A DNA stretch of 64,000 bases from Prorocentrum cordatum (lineage: Eukaryota > Sar > Dinophyceae > Prorocentrales > Prorocentraceae): assembly GCA_963575745.1 (NCBI GenBank), contig CAUYUJ010015284.1:247001-311000 (forward strand). Direction: 5' to 3'. This document shows positions 45,437-57,120 of the stretch, piece after piece (position 1 is the stretch's first letter; the number at the start of each line of letters is the position of its first letter). Under the pieces are notes generated by a model. The model was given only the letters and a program-made list of their open reading frames with translations. It ran no database searches and was not told where the DNA came from. A program made the translations under genes and the position numbers.

Positions 45437-45768
45437 AGGTGTTGATGATGGTGCTGCTGTGGCTGATGGTGAAGCTGATGGTGGCGAGATGATGCTGATG
45501 ATGCTGATGATGGCAAGGTTCATGGTGATGGTGATGATGACTAGAATTATGATTGTGAGTCGGATTACTACTCCGCTTGAGTTTGTGCTGATAATGTTGT
45601 CGAGTATGATGAATATGATGATGATGACGAAGCTACTGGTGATGCTGATGTTGATGATGATGATGTTGATGATGATGATGCTGATGATGACGATGATGAT
45701 GATGATGATCAAGATGATGATGATGCCAACGATGTTGTTGATGCTGCTGATGATGATGATGCAGACGG
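45437..45768. repeat. GATGATGCT microsatellite
   Basis: Imperfect GAT/GCT triplets with poly-Met frames, of the same type as at 35.2-36.1 kb. It begins directly where the reverse transcriptase homology ends. Confidence 0.85.
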
Positions 45769-46914
45769 CCGACCGCGGGCCCCTTCCAGCCAACTGGAGG
45801 GATGCTTGGCCCTCTGACGAGGAACGCTGCAGCTGCAGTCGAGGTAGCGGAGGACTAGGGGCGGGAATGGTCATGAACGAGGAGGCGAATGCACGAACGA
45901 GGCTGGGAAGGACGACTGGGGCAGGCGAGAGGAAAGAGAAGAACTCGATGAGCAACAGCAGGATGAAAAAATGAGGGGGGAAGATGGCGACGAGGAGCAC
46001 GAGGACGAGGATTGGAGGAAAGAGGACGAGAAGATGAGGACGAACTCGACTAATATCGAGGGCGGAGGTGTCCGAGATGCCCTGGTTGCAGCCGCGGCGC
46101 GTGCAGCTCGAGGAGAAGGTGGCAGCGCTGGAGTTTGCGAAGGATGCGTTGGTCTACCATGTGCAGAACTGGTCGGTCGCATCAATCCTCCTCCTCCTCG
46201 TCTCCCTCCCCCCTCTCCGCCTCCTCTCCTCCACCTCGTCCTCTTCCTCGTCGCAACTTCTCCCAGCGCAATCCCCTCGTCGCCTGGCCCCCGAGGCCCA
46301 AGTGATGGCGGATTGGTCTCGCATCGATATCTTTCCAGGTCGTCCGAGGCCGACATGGACTACGCCGAGTGCGTCGCTGCCACCACAAAGGCCATCAGCG
46401 GGTGAAGAGGGAGAATGAGGAGGAGGGAGTGGAGGAGGAGGAGGAACTGGAAGAGGATGAAGCAAGGGAAGACGCAAGATTGACAGATCCTCCCACTCGC
46501 GATCGCCTATCCCGTTGATCCCTCCATGGGTGCAACGGTCGAGGGGATCGTGAGAGGGGGCGGGGACTCCAGGCGAACAGCTTCTACCAGATGACCACCC
46601 TGTCCAGCAGTCCGTCGCCGCGGCCAACGCGCAGATCGCACCGCCGTGATCCACCGCCCCGACCCGAGCACAAGTTCGAGAGGAGGGAGGATCCGGCATC
46701 ACCGTAAAGGAAGAGAGAATGATGAAACAATCGGCGGGGGGGTGACGGAAGGTGACGGAAGGAGCTCCAGATGAGGGTGATATCTTCGAGGGCAGTGATC
46801 GAGTGATCAGACCTCCTCTCGATAGTAAGGGGGCCCTCGAGGGGCTCATCGGCCATGTTTCTCGGCCATTCTGAAGGGTGGGCGCCTAAACATTTCAACG
46901 CCCCTTGTCCCAGT
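45769..46914. other. No recognised gene
   Basis: GGA/GAC-rich patches at 45960-46050 and 46415-46460 and a CTCCTC tract at 46185-46260. No motifs. Confidence 0.4.
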
Positions 46915-46970
46915 CAGAGACGGGCCCGCGGATGGGGGGTGCCCCCCCCATATGCGCGGGCCCGTCTCTG
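46915..46970. other. Long palindrome with nested stem
   Basis: CAGAGACGGGCCCGCG (46915-46930) pairs perfectly with CGCGGGCCCGTCTCTG (46955-46970). The loop contains its own stem, ATGGGGGG against CCCCCCAT. The arm CGTCTCTGACCCTGG then recurs as a direct repeat at about 47028-47042. Could form a cruciform; no gene is adjacent. Confidence 0.7.
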
Positions 46971-47988
46971 ACCCTGGAACCTTCTCTTCGTTTGGGGGCC
47001 CGAGGCCATGCCCAGAGCCCGAGGCCGTCTCTGACCCTGGTGCCCTTCCTCGTTCGGCCGAGGCCATGCGAAGGCCGACGTTTCGGACCGATCGGTCCTA
47101 GTTTGCTGGCGCGCGACGCGCGCGACGTTACAGCTCGAGCAAGGCGAGGAGGGGCTCGCCGTGCATCGCTCGAAATAAGCGACGCGTTCTCGAGAATTGC
47201 ACGTCTCCTCCTCGTGCCCTTCTTCAGTCGTCTTCCTCCGCCACATTACCCCCCTCTTCTTCTTCATCCTCCTCCTCCTCCTCCTCCTCCTCCTCATCAT
47301 CATCATCATCATTCTCCTCCTTCCAAGTTTAGTGTACCTCCACGCGTAGTGTTTACACGCCCTGGTTGCAGGTACCCTCCCAGCTTGATTGTCTGAGGAG
47401 GGCGTGGCACTCAGCTGGTGGAGCATCATCTCGCCCGCCCGATCCCCATCCAACCATTCCCGCCCGACCCCCTGACGCTCCTTCCTTCGCCTCCCGTACT
47501 GGTGCAGGCATCCTTGCAGAATGCTCTGCACTGAGTTCGTTAATGGTGCTACGTGGGTCGTCCCGAATACGCTCGCGCGGGCACTCCAAGTGTTGCTGAT
47601 CACCCATCCCCAGTTCTACTAACGAGGGGCGAGAAGGGATGCCAGTGGACATACGCACATCATATTATGGAGGCGTGGAGTGGAGGAGCCAATTCTGTTT
47701 TTGAGAGGGGCCCCAGGGTCAACAACGTTTGGTGACACCTCCCTGGGAGCTGGGGGCCTCTATACCTCGCATGGAGGAGGGGGGAGAGACATCATTGAAC
47801 ACCTCGCCACATCCATCATCAAATGCAATCATGCTGCATCTTGAAGATGTGTGCTGTTCCATTGCGTACCTGTGCATCCTTGCTTCTGCTGACCAGGTGG
47901 AGGCAAGTTCCAGCTAGGGGAGCTCAAGGAACTTGCATCGTCACTGCGCGCATCCTGGGGCCATCGACGCCAGAACTGATACGATATC
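46971..47988. other. No recognised gene
   Basis: A (TCC)n/(TCA)n tract at about 47265-47315. Otherwise ordinary sequence without motifs. Confidence 0.4.
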
Positions 47989-48133
47989 ATGGTTTTAAAC
48001 AATATGTTGTGGCTGTTCACTTGAAGCGTTTCAAACAAAACGTTGTGGTTGTTCACTTGAAGCGTTCGGTTTGATTGGGTTTGTCCGTAAGCGTTTCGGT
48101 TTCAAACGATACGTTGTGGTGGTTTCACATGTC
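47989..48133 (+). repeat. 36-bp imperfect tandem repeat, three copies
   Basis: Units begin TTTTAAACAATATGTTGTGG (about 47992), TTTCAAACAAAACGTTGTGG (about 48028) and TTTCAAACGATACGTTGTGG (about 48102). The first two continue with TTGTTCACTTGAAGCG. A 38-bp partial unit (GAAGCGTTCGGTTTGATTGG) sits between the second and third. Confidence 0.75.
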
Positions 48134-48189
48134 AGCCCGCGCCGCTGCAGCCCTGCTCTCGAGATCCACCGACGCTGGAGGTGGAGGGG

Positions 48190-48330
48190 GTCGCGCGGGC
48201 GCTGGAGGCAGTGCGGGTCGCGCTCCTGGTGTGGACGCTGGAGGCAGCCCTGGTGTGGGCGCTGGAGGCAGTGCGCGTCGCGCTCCTGGTGTGGGCGCTG
48301 GAGGCAGTGGGGGTGGCGATCCTGGCGCTG
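48190..48330 (+). repeat. GCGCTGGAGGCAG tandem repeat
   Basis: The unit GGGCGCTGGAGGCAGTGCG followed by TCGCGCTCCTGGTGT occurs four times in whole or part. All frames are open for the length of the array, and one reads as Val/Leu/Ala-rich. Too short to call a gene. Confidence 0.6.
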
Positions 48331-48394
48331 CAGGCCAGGGCACGTCGGCGGTTGAACCGCAGGGCCCTGGTCCGAGGGATGTGGTTTGTATACG

Positions 48395-48530
48395 AGTGTA
48401 TGTATGTATGTGTGTATGTATGCCTGTGTACACATATATGCATATACGTATACATGATTATATATATATATGTATGTACAGATGTATGTACATACATCTA
48501 TGCATACGTGTGCGTATACACATGTAAACC
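48395..48530. repeat. TATG/TACA simple repeat
   Basis: GTATGTATG, TATATATA and ATGTACATAC runs give an AT-rich island. A similar patch lies at about 53205-53310. Confidence 0.8.
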
Positions 48531-48779
48531 TGTTTGTAGGAAGGGGCGGTAAGGTGACCTTCCCCTCGGATGACGTTTTAAATCCCGTCTAGATCCCGTC
48601 TGTCAGGGCCCTGTGTTTGAACCGCCGAAGCAACGGATCTGGCCTCCGAGAGTACGTGGTGGACAGGTACCGCCGTGGCCTCTGGACGGCCACTGACGCG
48701 TGCATTCTAGCGCACCACTTCACTCATGCAGGCCAGCCCCGTGGAGTATAGCATCTTCCATCCCCCACCTCCTTTTTTT

Positions 48780-48782
<3 letters not shown>

Positions 48783-48832
<50 letters not shown>

Positions 48833-48836
48833 CTCT
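48783..48836. repeat. TC then TA dinucleotide run
   Basis: A T10 run, then (CT)n, then TATATATA, just upstream of the transposase-like gene. Confidence 0.85.
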
Positions 48837-48929
48837 TTATGTTATCCCTGTCTCCTCCCTCATCGCTGTCCTCCGCTCATCCCCCCTCTCCCCTGCGCAT
48901 TTCCTTGTCACCCTTCCCCTTGCATTTGG

Positions 48930-51112
48930 AAGATGCGAACACTCCAGCGGTTTTGCAGGGGGCATTGGCCTGAAAGACTTAGCCCGCGCTCCGGGTCGTG
49001 GGCAGCATGCTGAGCACATTAGGCATGCACTGGGTGAGAGACGTGCTGCATAATTTTACACGCGTGCCCTTCCCATGTGGAGCAAGCATACGGAATCGAG
49101 ATACTTGAACAAAGAGTTCCCCATTAGCTTACCACACGGGAGGTTTTTCGAGATGCTGGAGCAACCTCCTGCAGATTTCAACACTGCTGTTGATATTAAT
49201 GATTTACCTGGGACGTATGCTTCGCACCCTGTTGTTTTAGAAAGAGGACGCGCATGCACCATTCCTCTCACGCTATACGCAGACGGAGTTCCGTTCTCGA
49301 AAACAGATTCATTTATTTGCTGGCATTGGAGTTCGGCTGTGGATCCCAACAGAAAACGACATTTGATTTGCATTGTGAGAAAATCTGACTTTTGCCAGTG
49401 CTCGTGCAAAGGGTGGTGCACGATGCAAGTAATCCAAAAGGTGATCGCCTGGTCATTCTCGGCGCTCGCCGCTGGCACGTTTCCGTCTCTGGACCACAAC
49501 CAAAAGCCTTTTTTTTCCCAAGAGCTTCGCGAGCTCCACCGCGGCCTCCCCTTCGGGAAATATGGCGCTCTCGTGGAGCATCGCGCAGACTTGTTAGAAT
49601 ATGTTTCTTGTTTCGGTTTTACAAATTGGACGCACGTTCACCACCCATGCTTCTGTTGCAACGCATCCCGCGCTGATATGTTTAATTCTGCCCGCGCGTT
49701 GGCCCTCTGCCCTTGGCGCCCCCGCCAGCGTAGCGATTTTAATGGTGACCTCGGGGCGTGCGTGACCAAAGGGTGCGTTCAAAGTCGTGCCCAGCTGCGC
49801 AGGCTTCTAAGGTGCATGGAGCTTTCGCGCAAATATGGTGGCTTTGCGCTGGTAAGGCCTTTGCCAGAACTTCATAAGGCCGTGGGGTGGATCGTCATTT
49901 GCGACGAAAGCCTACTTGATTGGCACGCCCTCGTGGGCACAGGTGGATCCCTTGGCGTGGATATGCCAGGCTGGCTCACGTTTTTCAACGCTGCAGACAC
50001 TTCCAACATTAAATTCTGGAGCCCGCTGTCCACCATCAGAGGGTCTAGTGTCGATTGTCTTCACCTCGATTGTATGCACGTTTTCGACCTCGGCATCAGC
50101 CAAAATGTTGCTGGTGAGGTCATGCTGAAACTACTTGACGCAAAGTTTGCGCAATCTGCGGAAGAACGGGGGCCCGCGCGCGTGCCGAGTTCGCAACCTA
50201 CCTGCTGCTCTCACTTTTGGGATCCTCTGGTCATTCCTCCTCGTCCGACGTTGTCTGCCCTCTCCATTCCCATTATCGTCAAAAGGCGTGCTTGGGGGCC
50301 CAATCACCCACCGTGGAGCGGCGGCGGGTCGATAACATGGTTCATTTGCGCAGGCGCCTCAAGGCGCATTTATAGTATGCGCCGTATGCCGCGCGGCAAG
50401 CATTCAGTAATCAACCGCTTACAGTACAACCAGCTAAATGCTGGCGGCGCGCGCCCCCCCCCTGAAGGCGAAAGCTGCGCGAACGCGGAGACTGATGCCT
50501 TTCATTCGGATTTTAGCTGATGGGAATTGGCGCTTTCTCGGCGCAGGCCATGGGCACCTTCGCCGCGTAGTTTCGGCGCTCGTGGATATGGAAGTCGCCA
50601 TGAAACGGTCGCCCCGCAGAATGCAGCCAGTTGCTCTCTCACAGCTCCAGAACCACATCGTGACAGCTCTGCGCGAGTTGAAGGCGTGGGGCGGCCACGA
50701 AACGTATAAGTTTCACGCGGCCTGGGACCTTGCCAAAAGAGCAAGTACCCAGGGCAACCCCTTTTTTTATTGGACATATGCGGACGAGCAGGAGAACCGA
50801 GTCATGGGGGCAGCTGCGAAAAGCGCGCACGCGGGACCAACATTCTACGTTACACTGTTGCAGAAGATCTTGCCCGAGGCGCGCCGATCGCAGCGCGCCT
50901 CAGGTGGGGCAGATCTTGAGCACGTGTACGCGCGTAATGTTTGCGTCGCGTGTGGGCTCTTCAAATCTGCTCCCTTGGCGCGTCACCTCCTGCTCGTGAC
51001 AAAAGAAATTGACTGTGCACCGCACGTGCTCAACAAGGAAAGGGGTTTGCAACAACAGTGGGGCTACTTGGCGACCAAACGCACTTATCGAATCACAACG
51101 CACACAAACTAA
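48930..51112 (+). pseudogene. DDE-type transposase-like gene, broken
   Basis: A long plus frame (Met 49075 to 50520, 481 codons) has strongly protein-like composition. Motifs are LYADGVPF (residues 67-74; a DDE-like first Asp), C-x-C-x3-GWC (residues 107-115), HHPCFCC (189-195) and VDCLHLDCMHVFDLG (326-340). The same frame is open upstream (GLKDLARAPGRGQHA) but has a TAA at 49051. After a C9 run at 50454-50462 the homology moves one frame over: KAKAARTRRLMPFI, FYWTYADEQENRVMG, end 51112. The frame for residues 360-430 is uncertain. It resembles dinoflagellate transposases of the tnp2/Plavaka kind. The family call is moderate; coding origin is strong. Confidence 0.6.
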
Positions 51113-51200
51113 TGACGATCTGTGCAATACAGGAGCACATCAAACACACAACAATGCTCATGTGCAAAACGAAACACAACACCAACACAAAAAACCCGTT

Positions 51201-53536
51201 GAATAAGAGATTGCGTTGCTTGTCAGAAGAGATTGCTTGTTTTGCCGACTCCTCCTCTACCTCGCCCCCTCCAGCACCCCCATTCGATCAACCTCCCCCA
51301 CCCCCCCCGCCACCTCTTCCACCCCCACGACCTGGATGGTCGACGGTTTGGCTGCTGCTGGCCACCCTCGAGGGGCGCGCGTGCCATTTGCGACGTGAGC
51401 ATTGCCCTGGCATGGTATTTCCTGGCGGTGAGAAGACATTGCGCTGTTGTTCGCATTCCTGGGGGCAGGGGAGGGTAAATGTGGCCCACAATGGATGAGC
51501 GGAGATTGCGTTGATTTGTTGCTCGTCGGGCGCCGGCTGCGGGGCAGCCAGGTGCTCGAGGCTGGCATGAGCGAATTCTGAGCGCTGCTAATTTCTACGG
51601 ATGAGAAAAAAGATGGGGGACGAGATTGCGTTGTTATTTGTTTTTGCTCTGTCGGTCTGGAGTGCCCGAGCGGCTTCCAGGCGGCCCCTGCGGCGAGGCA
51701 GCTGCGCTGCGCGGCCATCGATTTTACATGTTGCTTCTACGAGTTAGATGACAAGAGGGGGGGAGGGAGGAGGAGGGAAGCGGGAATGCGCGAGAGGGGG
51801 AGGGAAGCGGGGGACAATAGATGAGAAGACATTGCGTTGTTCGCTGCTCTGGCACCGAAGTGGCTGCAACGCAGGCGCGGGCCGCTGCGCAACGGCGAGC
51901 GGTTGGGGCCCATCGCCCAATCCGAGTTTAGAAGGGGTGAGGGTGTGTAGCGGAGAAAGGATGGACGGACTGTGAAGGGAAATTGGATGATAATACATTG
52001 CGTTGTTTGTTGCTCGTCCCACACATCGGGTGTCTCGAAAAAATCGAGACGACAATATGTCATGATTGTCTGATTTTTTTGGGGTGGGATTTCACGTGCA
52101 GGCCCTCGGGACCTTCAAAAAAACAATTCGAAAGATCGAGGCGCCTGATGTGTGGAGGGCGCAGGGGGCTTATGGCCTCCTGGCCCAGGCGGCGCCCATC
52201 GCGGGCCCACGGACTCCACGGAGAGCACTTTATGTACCGTTTCACAGCGTTTCACTCGCAACTATTGTGTTGTTGCTGCCCTGGCAGAGATTGCTGCGAT
52301 CGCCACTGCGGTGCGCTTGAACGATTTCATCAACAATTTCCATGCGTGGTCGCTGTTTTTGTCCCCTGGGGGAAAGGGGCAGGGGCATAGTATTCAGGCG
52401 GGATAGTGATAAGAGATTGCGTTGTCGGCTGGCCCCGCCGGAACGGGCGCCTTCTTTTTCCAGTCAGCTGCTGCTTTATCCAGCCAACTTAACGTTCCGA
52501 AGAGGAGCAGAGATTGCGTGATTGTTGTTTTGCGTCAGGCGCGCATGCAGCCCACGTGGCTGCATCGCCAAGCGCGCGGTGAGCAGATTGGAAACCCAGA
52601 CATCCGACGCCTCAATTTTTTCGAGACGCGGGCCCCCGACCTCCCGACCATTTCCCTGGGGCCAGTTTTTCATCCCGAGTGGTTTTTTGACGGCCCCGAC
52701 GCCCGGCGAGGGCCCCGAGAGGCCAAAAACTATGTAACACCTCTGTCTCGATTGTGTCGAGACGCCCGAAGTCTGGGAATACTTACAGCGTCGCCACCGC
52801 GCGTTATGCATACCCATCCTTCCTGAGGGTGATATTGGGAAAATCAGGGAGAGAGAAGGGGGGAATTCAAGGCAGAAGGAGGACAAGTAGGGGAGGTGAT
52901 GACTAGAAATTGCGTTGTTTGGTTTGTTGCGTTCACGGCGCCGCATTCGACAATTCCATGTCGAATTTCTCGATGACTACGGAGAAGGATCCGAACATAC
53001 TTTGCGAATAGAGGTGGATACAGATTGCGTTATTGTGCGTTTTCGGTGGCGGGGAACACCACCGCCGCCAACCCTTCTGCTCGACTTCCGCTTTGCAGGT
53101 GTTTCCCTGGCAACGATTGCAAGGATAATTGGAAAATGGATAGGGAACCGTGTGATAATAATGTAGCAACGTAAATAACAACGCGAAACAGCATGGTCAT
53201 GTCAACACATATATGAACACAAGCGCACTGCCATACATATACGTATACACATATATTTCCATGCGCTTCAACATATACGTACGCATACAGTTGTATTCAT
53301 GTGTATATATTCAAATATGATGTTTGTTCCACCACCCTTATGTTTCACCACCGTGGGCTGAATATTTCACCACTCCTATGTTTCACCGCCCTGCTGATTT
53401 GGGGTCGCGTTTCTTCTCAGGCCTCGGGCCCCTGGCGGCGCCGGCTGCAGGCCTTTGACATTTCCGAGAACGGTGCCCCTGCACGTTCCCGTCCGAGAGC
53501 GGCGCCCTACACACTTGCGTGCTACAGTGCAAAGCT

Positions 53537-53587
<51 letters not shown>

Positions 53588-53735
53588 ACGAGAGCCAGGA
53601 ACAATTGAAAACAGTAAAGACCTTGAGACTCGTCGCTCCTGGCCCATATTTTTCTACATGCGGTCGCCCTTCGGGGCGCCGCCCTTCGGGGCGAAGCTTC
53701 CATCCCAGGACGAGAAGAGATTGCGTTGTTGTCGC
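51201..53735 (+). repeat. Array of GAGATTGCGTTGTT motifs next to the transposase
   Basis: The motif AGATTGCGTTGTT or a near match occurs near 51205, 51228 (diverged), 51430, 51500, 51625, 51822, 51990, 52412, 52505, 52905, 53018 and 53712, all on the plus strand and usually preceded by GATGAGAA- or GATAAG-like bases. Several copies continue TGTTGCTCG. Spacing runs from 23 to about 690 bp, and the DNA between copies is not repeated. Subterminal transposase-binding repeats, as in CACTA-type elements, are one explanation. Confidence 0.6.
53541..53583. repeat. GA microsatellite
   Basis: (GA)n of about 43 bp within the motif-array region. Confidence 0.9.
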
Positions 53736-55899
53736 CACGCATATGTCGCGTCCGCGCGTGCATTTTTACGATGATCCAGAACTGTTTGCCTTGCCTAAAC
53801 AATCATCGTCATCCCGCATGTTTGCGTATCTGGTGGGTTCTCTGTCCGCGCTGTTCCCCAGCCCTGACTCGCCAAACTATCCTCTCGGCTTCCGCCTGTG
53901 CTCCGGCACCCTTGAAACGCAGAGGCGTTACTACCAGCGCCCAACGACGCAGTTCCTAGCTCATAATGCACGCGGTTGCAGCAACAGTCTGTTGTTGGCA
54001 ACGCTTACATATAGTAGAAAAGCTGTCTACATACACACAACATCTTCACAACGAACCAACGACAACAGACACGCTATTTCACCAGAGCTACAGATGTCTC
54101 GTTGTTTGTGCAATGTCTTGTTTTTGTTCTGCTTTGTCTTGGATAAAACCATGACGTTCTGGGCGGCATTGGTTTTTTTAGGGCTGTCTGATGTCTGGGA
54201 GGGCCCTCGGCCCAGCCACCGCCGCCGGGCCCTTCGGCGCAGGAGTCCGGCCCGCCGGTCGGGCGATCGATTTGGCGGCTGGGCAGCCGCCGCGGCCGCT
54301 GCCTACAGGGGCGCCGCTGCGCTCGCGATTTCGATTTCCGGCCTCGAAGTGCTGCCCGGCTCGCGCGCGGCCGGTTCTGTTGGCGCCATGCCTCCGCTGC
54401 TCCTCGCGTCGTTCACAATTGCGCTCGCCTGGCCGCCGGGGGCGCAGCTCCTGGCATCGGTCGACACTGATCCAGGATTCCGACGCGATCGCGCTGTGAT
54501 CTGGACATGCGGCGTTGGGCCCTGCGTTGTCTACGCGGCGGGTGGCCATCCCCCCGCGGTGGAGAAGGCAGACTGGGCGAGGGCGCATCGGATGGGCAGT
54601 TGCCGCGATCCGCTCCCGATGACCGCGCCCGCCTGGCGCAGTTCGACCAGGCGCCCTCGGGCGCTGCGTTGCAGCAGCTCGTCGTGAAGGCGCGCTCAGA
54701 GATCGCGGAGCTCCGCGCTGCGGGCCCGGAGCGGGAGGCTCTGCGCAACCCCGCCCGTTGCCCTTGAGAGGACGGCCGTGCGCCCCCATTCGTGCGGGGG
54801 CGCGCGCGCGCGGCAAGCAGCTCGCGCCCTCCCTCGGCGTTGCGCCCGTGCAGCGCGCGCCGGCACCTCGAGGCGGCGGCGTTCTGCCTCGCCGCGCGCG
54901 GGACCTGCGCGGCGCCCTCCGACGCGGGCGCCAGTCGCGGGCCAGCCCCCGCGCGGGCCGGCCCGGGCCTCTTCCGCCGCTCAGCGCCGCGGAGGCAACG
55001 TCGGGATGTGGCCTGACCCGCGGGCCCGGTCCAAGATCATAGCCTCCGCCAAGCGGGCGCGCCATGGGATTCCGGAATTTGTGCGAGGCGTTGTGCGCGG
55101 ACGGTGCGCGCGATCAACTGAGCGCGCTCTCCTGCGGCCCATCCAGCTGGGGTTAGGCACCCTGCGGCTGCGCCTGCTGGCCTGCGCTGCCAAGCTGCCC
55201 CGCGTCGCCCTCGTTCTCCTCCCCGCCCGCATCGCGCCGCCTCGCCCTGGCTGGATGGAGGAAGGGAGGTAGAGTGTGGTCGTGGCCGGTCGGCCAGCGG
55301 CTGCACCTGCGCCCGGCAGGTCGCGTCGGGCCGGGAGAGGGCCGGCTGCGCTGCCCTGCCCCTGCGAGGTTTTCGATGTTTTCGACGCGTCGGATCCAGA
55401 GCATCACCGACGCTGGCTCGGGGGCCCGTCTCGCCCCCAGCGGTCGAGCGTCAGGCAGCGCTCAGGCGCAGCCTCCGCCGTGGACTGGCGTCGCCCAAAG
55501 GTCAAGGATGAGGCCTAGATCGCGGCGATGCGGCGCCGCGCTCAGAAGCTCCCAGCTGCCGCCGGCGCCTCGGCCGCCGGCGGCCTGCCCGGGGCAGGCG
55601 CCACCGCCGCGCCAGGTGGCCTCAGGGGATGGCCGAAAGGAAATTTCACGGGGGGGGCCCAAGGGCGGCGAGTTCCAGGAGGGGCCGCAGCCGCCATGAC
55701 CGAGAGGCCCCCGAGCAGCAGACCTGGCCCGCCCGCCGCCGCCTTGCTGGGGCCTGCACGCGGCTTCTTCGAGATGCCCCCTCTGCCAGGCGATCCCGCC
55801 CTTGTCGAGGGCTACAGGGGCCATCTTCTTTTCGGCGCCCATCGTTGGTTCTGCCGAGACTAGCGAGAGCGCGCGCGGGGAGCTAAACGTCGCGAGCGC
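53736..55899. other. GC-rich stretch upstream of the DIRS-like element, no gene assigned
   Basis: A plus frame from 53743 (MSRPRVHFYDDPELFALPKQ) reads protein-like for about 60 residues but has no known motif. Frames at 54190-55700 are Ala/Arg/Pro-rich and may include the Gag-like part of the next element (ARSEIAELRAAGPEREALR, about 54693-54749). Confidence 0.35.
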
Positions 55900-56439
55900 G
55901 GGCTTCGGCACCTCGTCGGCGTCGGCCCCCGCCTTCTACGCTGCCGGCAGGGCTTTCTCGAGCGCATCGCCTCGGGCAACGATTTCCACTGAGGGCCGCC
56001 TGATGACTGCCCCCCCGAAGGGGGCCCACGCGGGGCTACTTCGAGGCCGCGGAGTCTACGACGCCGAGACGGCTTACACTACGCTGGCGCCCTACCACAG
56101 CGGCGGGCCCCCCCTCCTGGACGACGCGACCGCCGCGCCCGCTGTGGCCTCTCTGCTGCGCGGCCGCGCTCTCGAGTGCCTGGCGGAGGCTGAGGGGCAG
56201 GTGATCGCGGCCGCCGAGGAGGCCCAGCTTGATCGCGGCGTGAATGGCGCGATCATGATGCGGCAGTCGCCGGCGCCGCGCCGCATTCATCAAGGGCCCG
56301 AGGCGCCGCGGGCTGGTCGGCTTCACTGAACGCCCCAAGGAGTTCGTCGGAGTTTCCCTCACGCGGAGGAAGTAGCTGGCCACCGTGGGCATGGCGTTGG
56401 GTCGCCGCAGGTCCGATCCGCACTTCGAGAACCCTTGGG

Positions 56440-57120
56440 GTGGATTTGCTGACCGCGGATCGCCTCGACCGCGCAGAGCACGGGAGCGACGGCGGCGACC
56501 CTGCGCTGCCCATCTTCTTCGGCGAGGCCGACGTCAAGCATTGCTTTAACCTCGTGATGTTTGACGGCCAGATGTCGCGCTACTTCTGCTACCCCAGCAG
56601 GGTGGCCAAGGAATTCGGCGCGGTGGGGAACGGCATTGGCGACAGGACTGCCGTCGCCCACGACCTCGCGTGGCCCTGCGCCCTGGCGCTCCCAATGGGT
56701 TGGACGCAGTCGCTTTCCCTTGCCCAAGTCTCTAGCCCGGGCCTCGTTGAGAAGGCGCCGGCGGCTGCGTCCAGTCAAGCAGTTGCCGATCGCGCCCCCC
56801 CCCCCCTGTTCTGTTCGCCGCGAGTTCCTGGCGCCGCGCAGGCGCGGGCGCCGCCGTGGGGGTTGGAGGCGCTGAGGCGCTGGGTGCGCAACTCGATGGC
56901 GACCGCCGCCACGCGGTCGACGCCCACTGGCGCTGAGGGTCCAGCACGCCCTCCGCTTGGCTCTCGCCCTCCGCCGCATGGCGGGGCGCGTCGGTCTCTC
57001 GCGCTGGGAGAGCCTCGCGGCGCGGCGCACCATCTACATTTTCATTCGCGAGCGCTACTGGGCGAGAGCCCACGGCAGACCGATGTCGCATGCTTCTGGG
57101 CCCGACGCCGCTGCTGCGCT
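56440..57120 (+). pseudogene. DIRS-like reverse transcriptase, palm part
   Basis: One frame reads FGEADVKHCFNLVMFDGQMS, then SRYFCYPSRVAKEFGA, and ALALPMGWTQSLSLAQ (about 56674-56721). The Asp in ADVKHCF is the motif A position, and LPMGW-x-x-S is the motif B form of DIRS/Ty3-like enzymes. After about 56730 the frame turns Arg/Pro-rich and a catalytic YVDD-type motif is missing, so the copy is broken there. Confidence 0.7.

Noticed and set aside
51201-53735. Motif array as CRISPR or as a tandem gene array
   Set aside because: Spacing is irregular (23 to about 690 bp), the motif is short, and the spacers contain no repeated gene.
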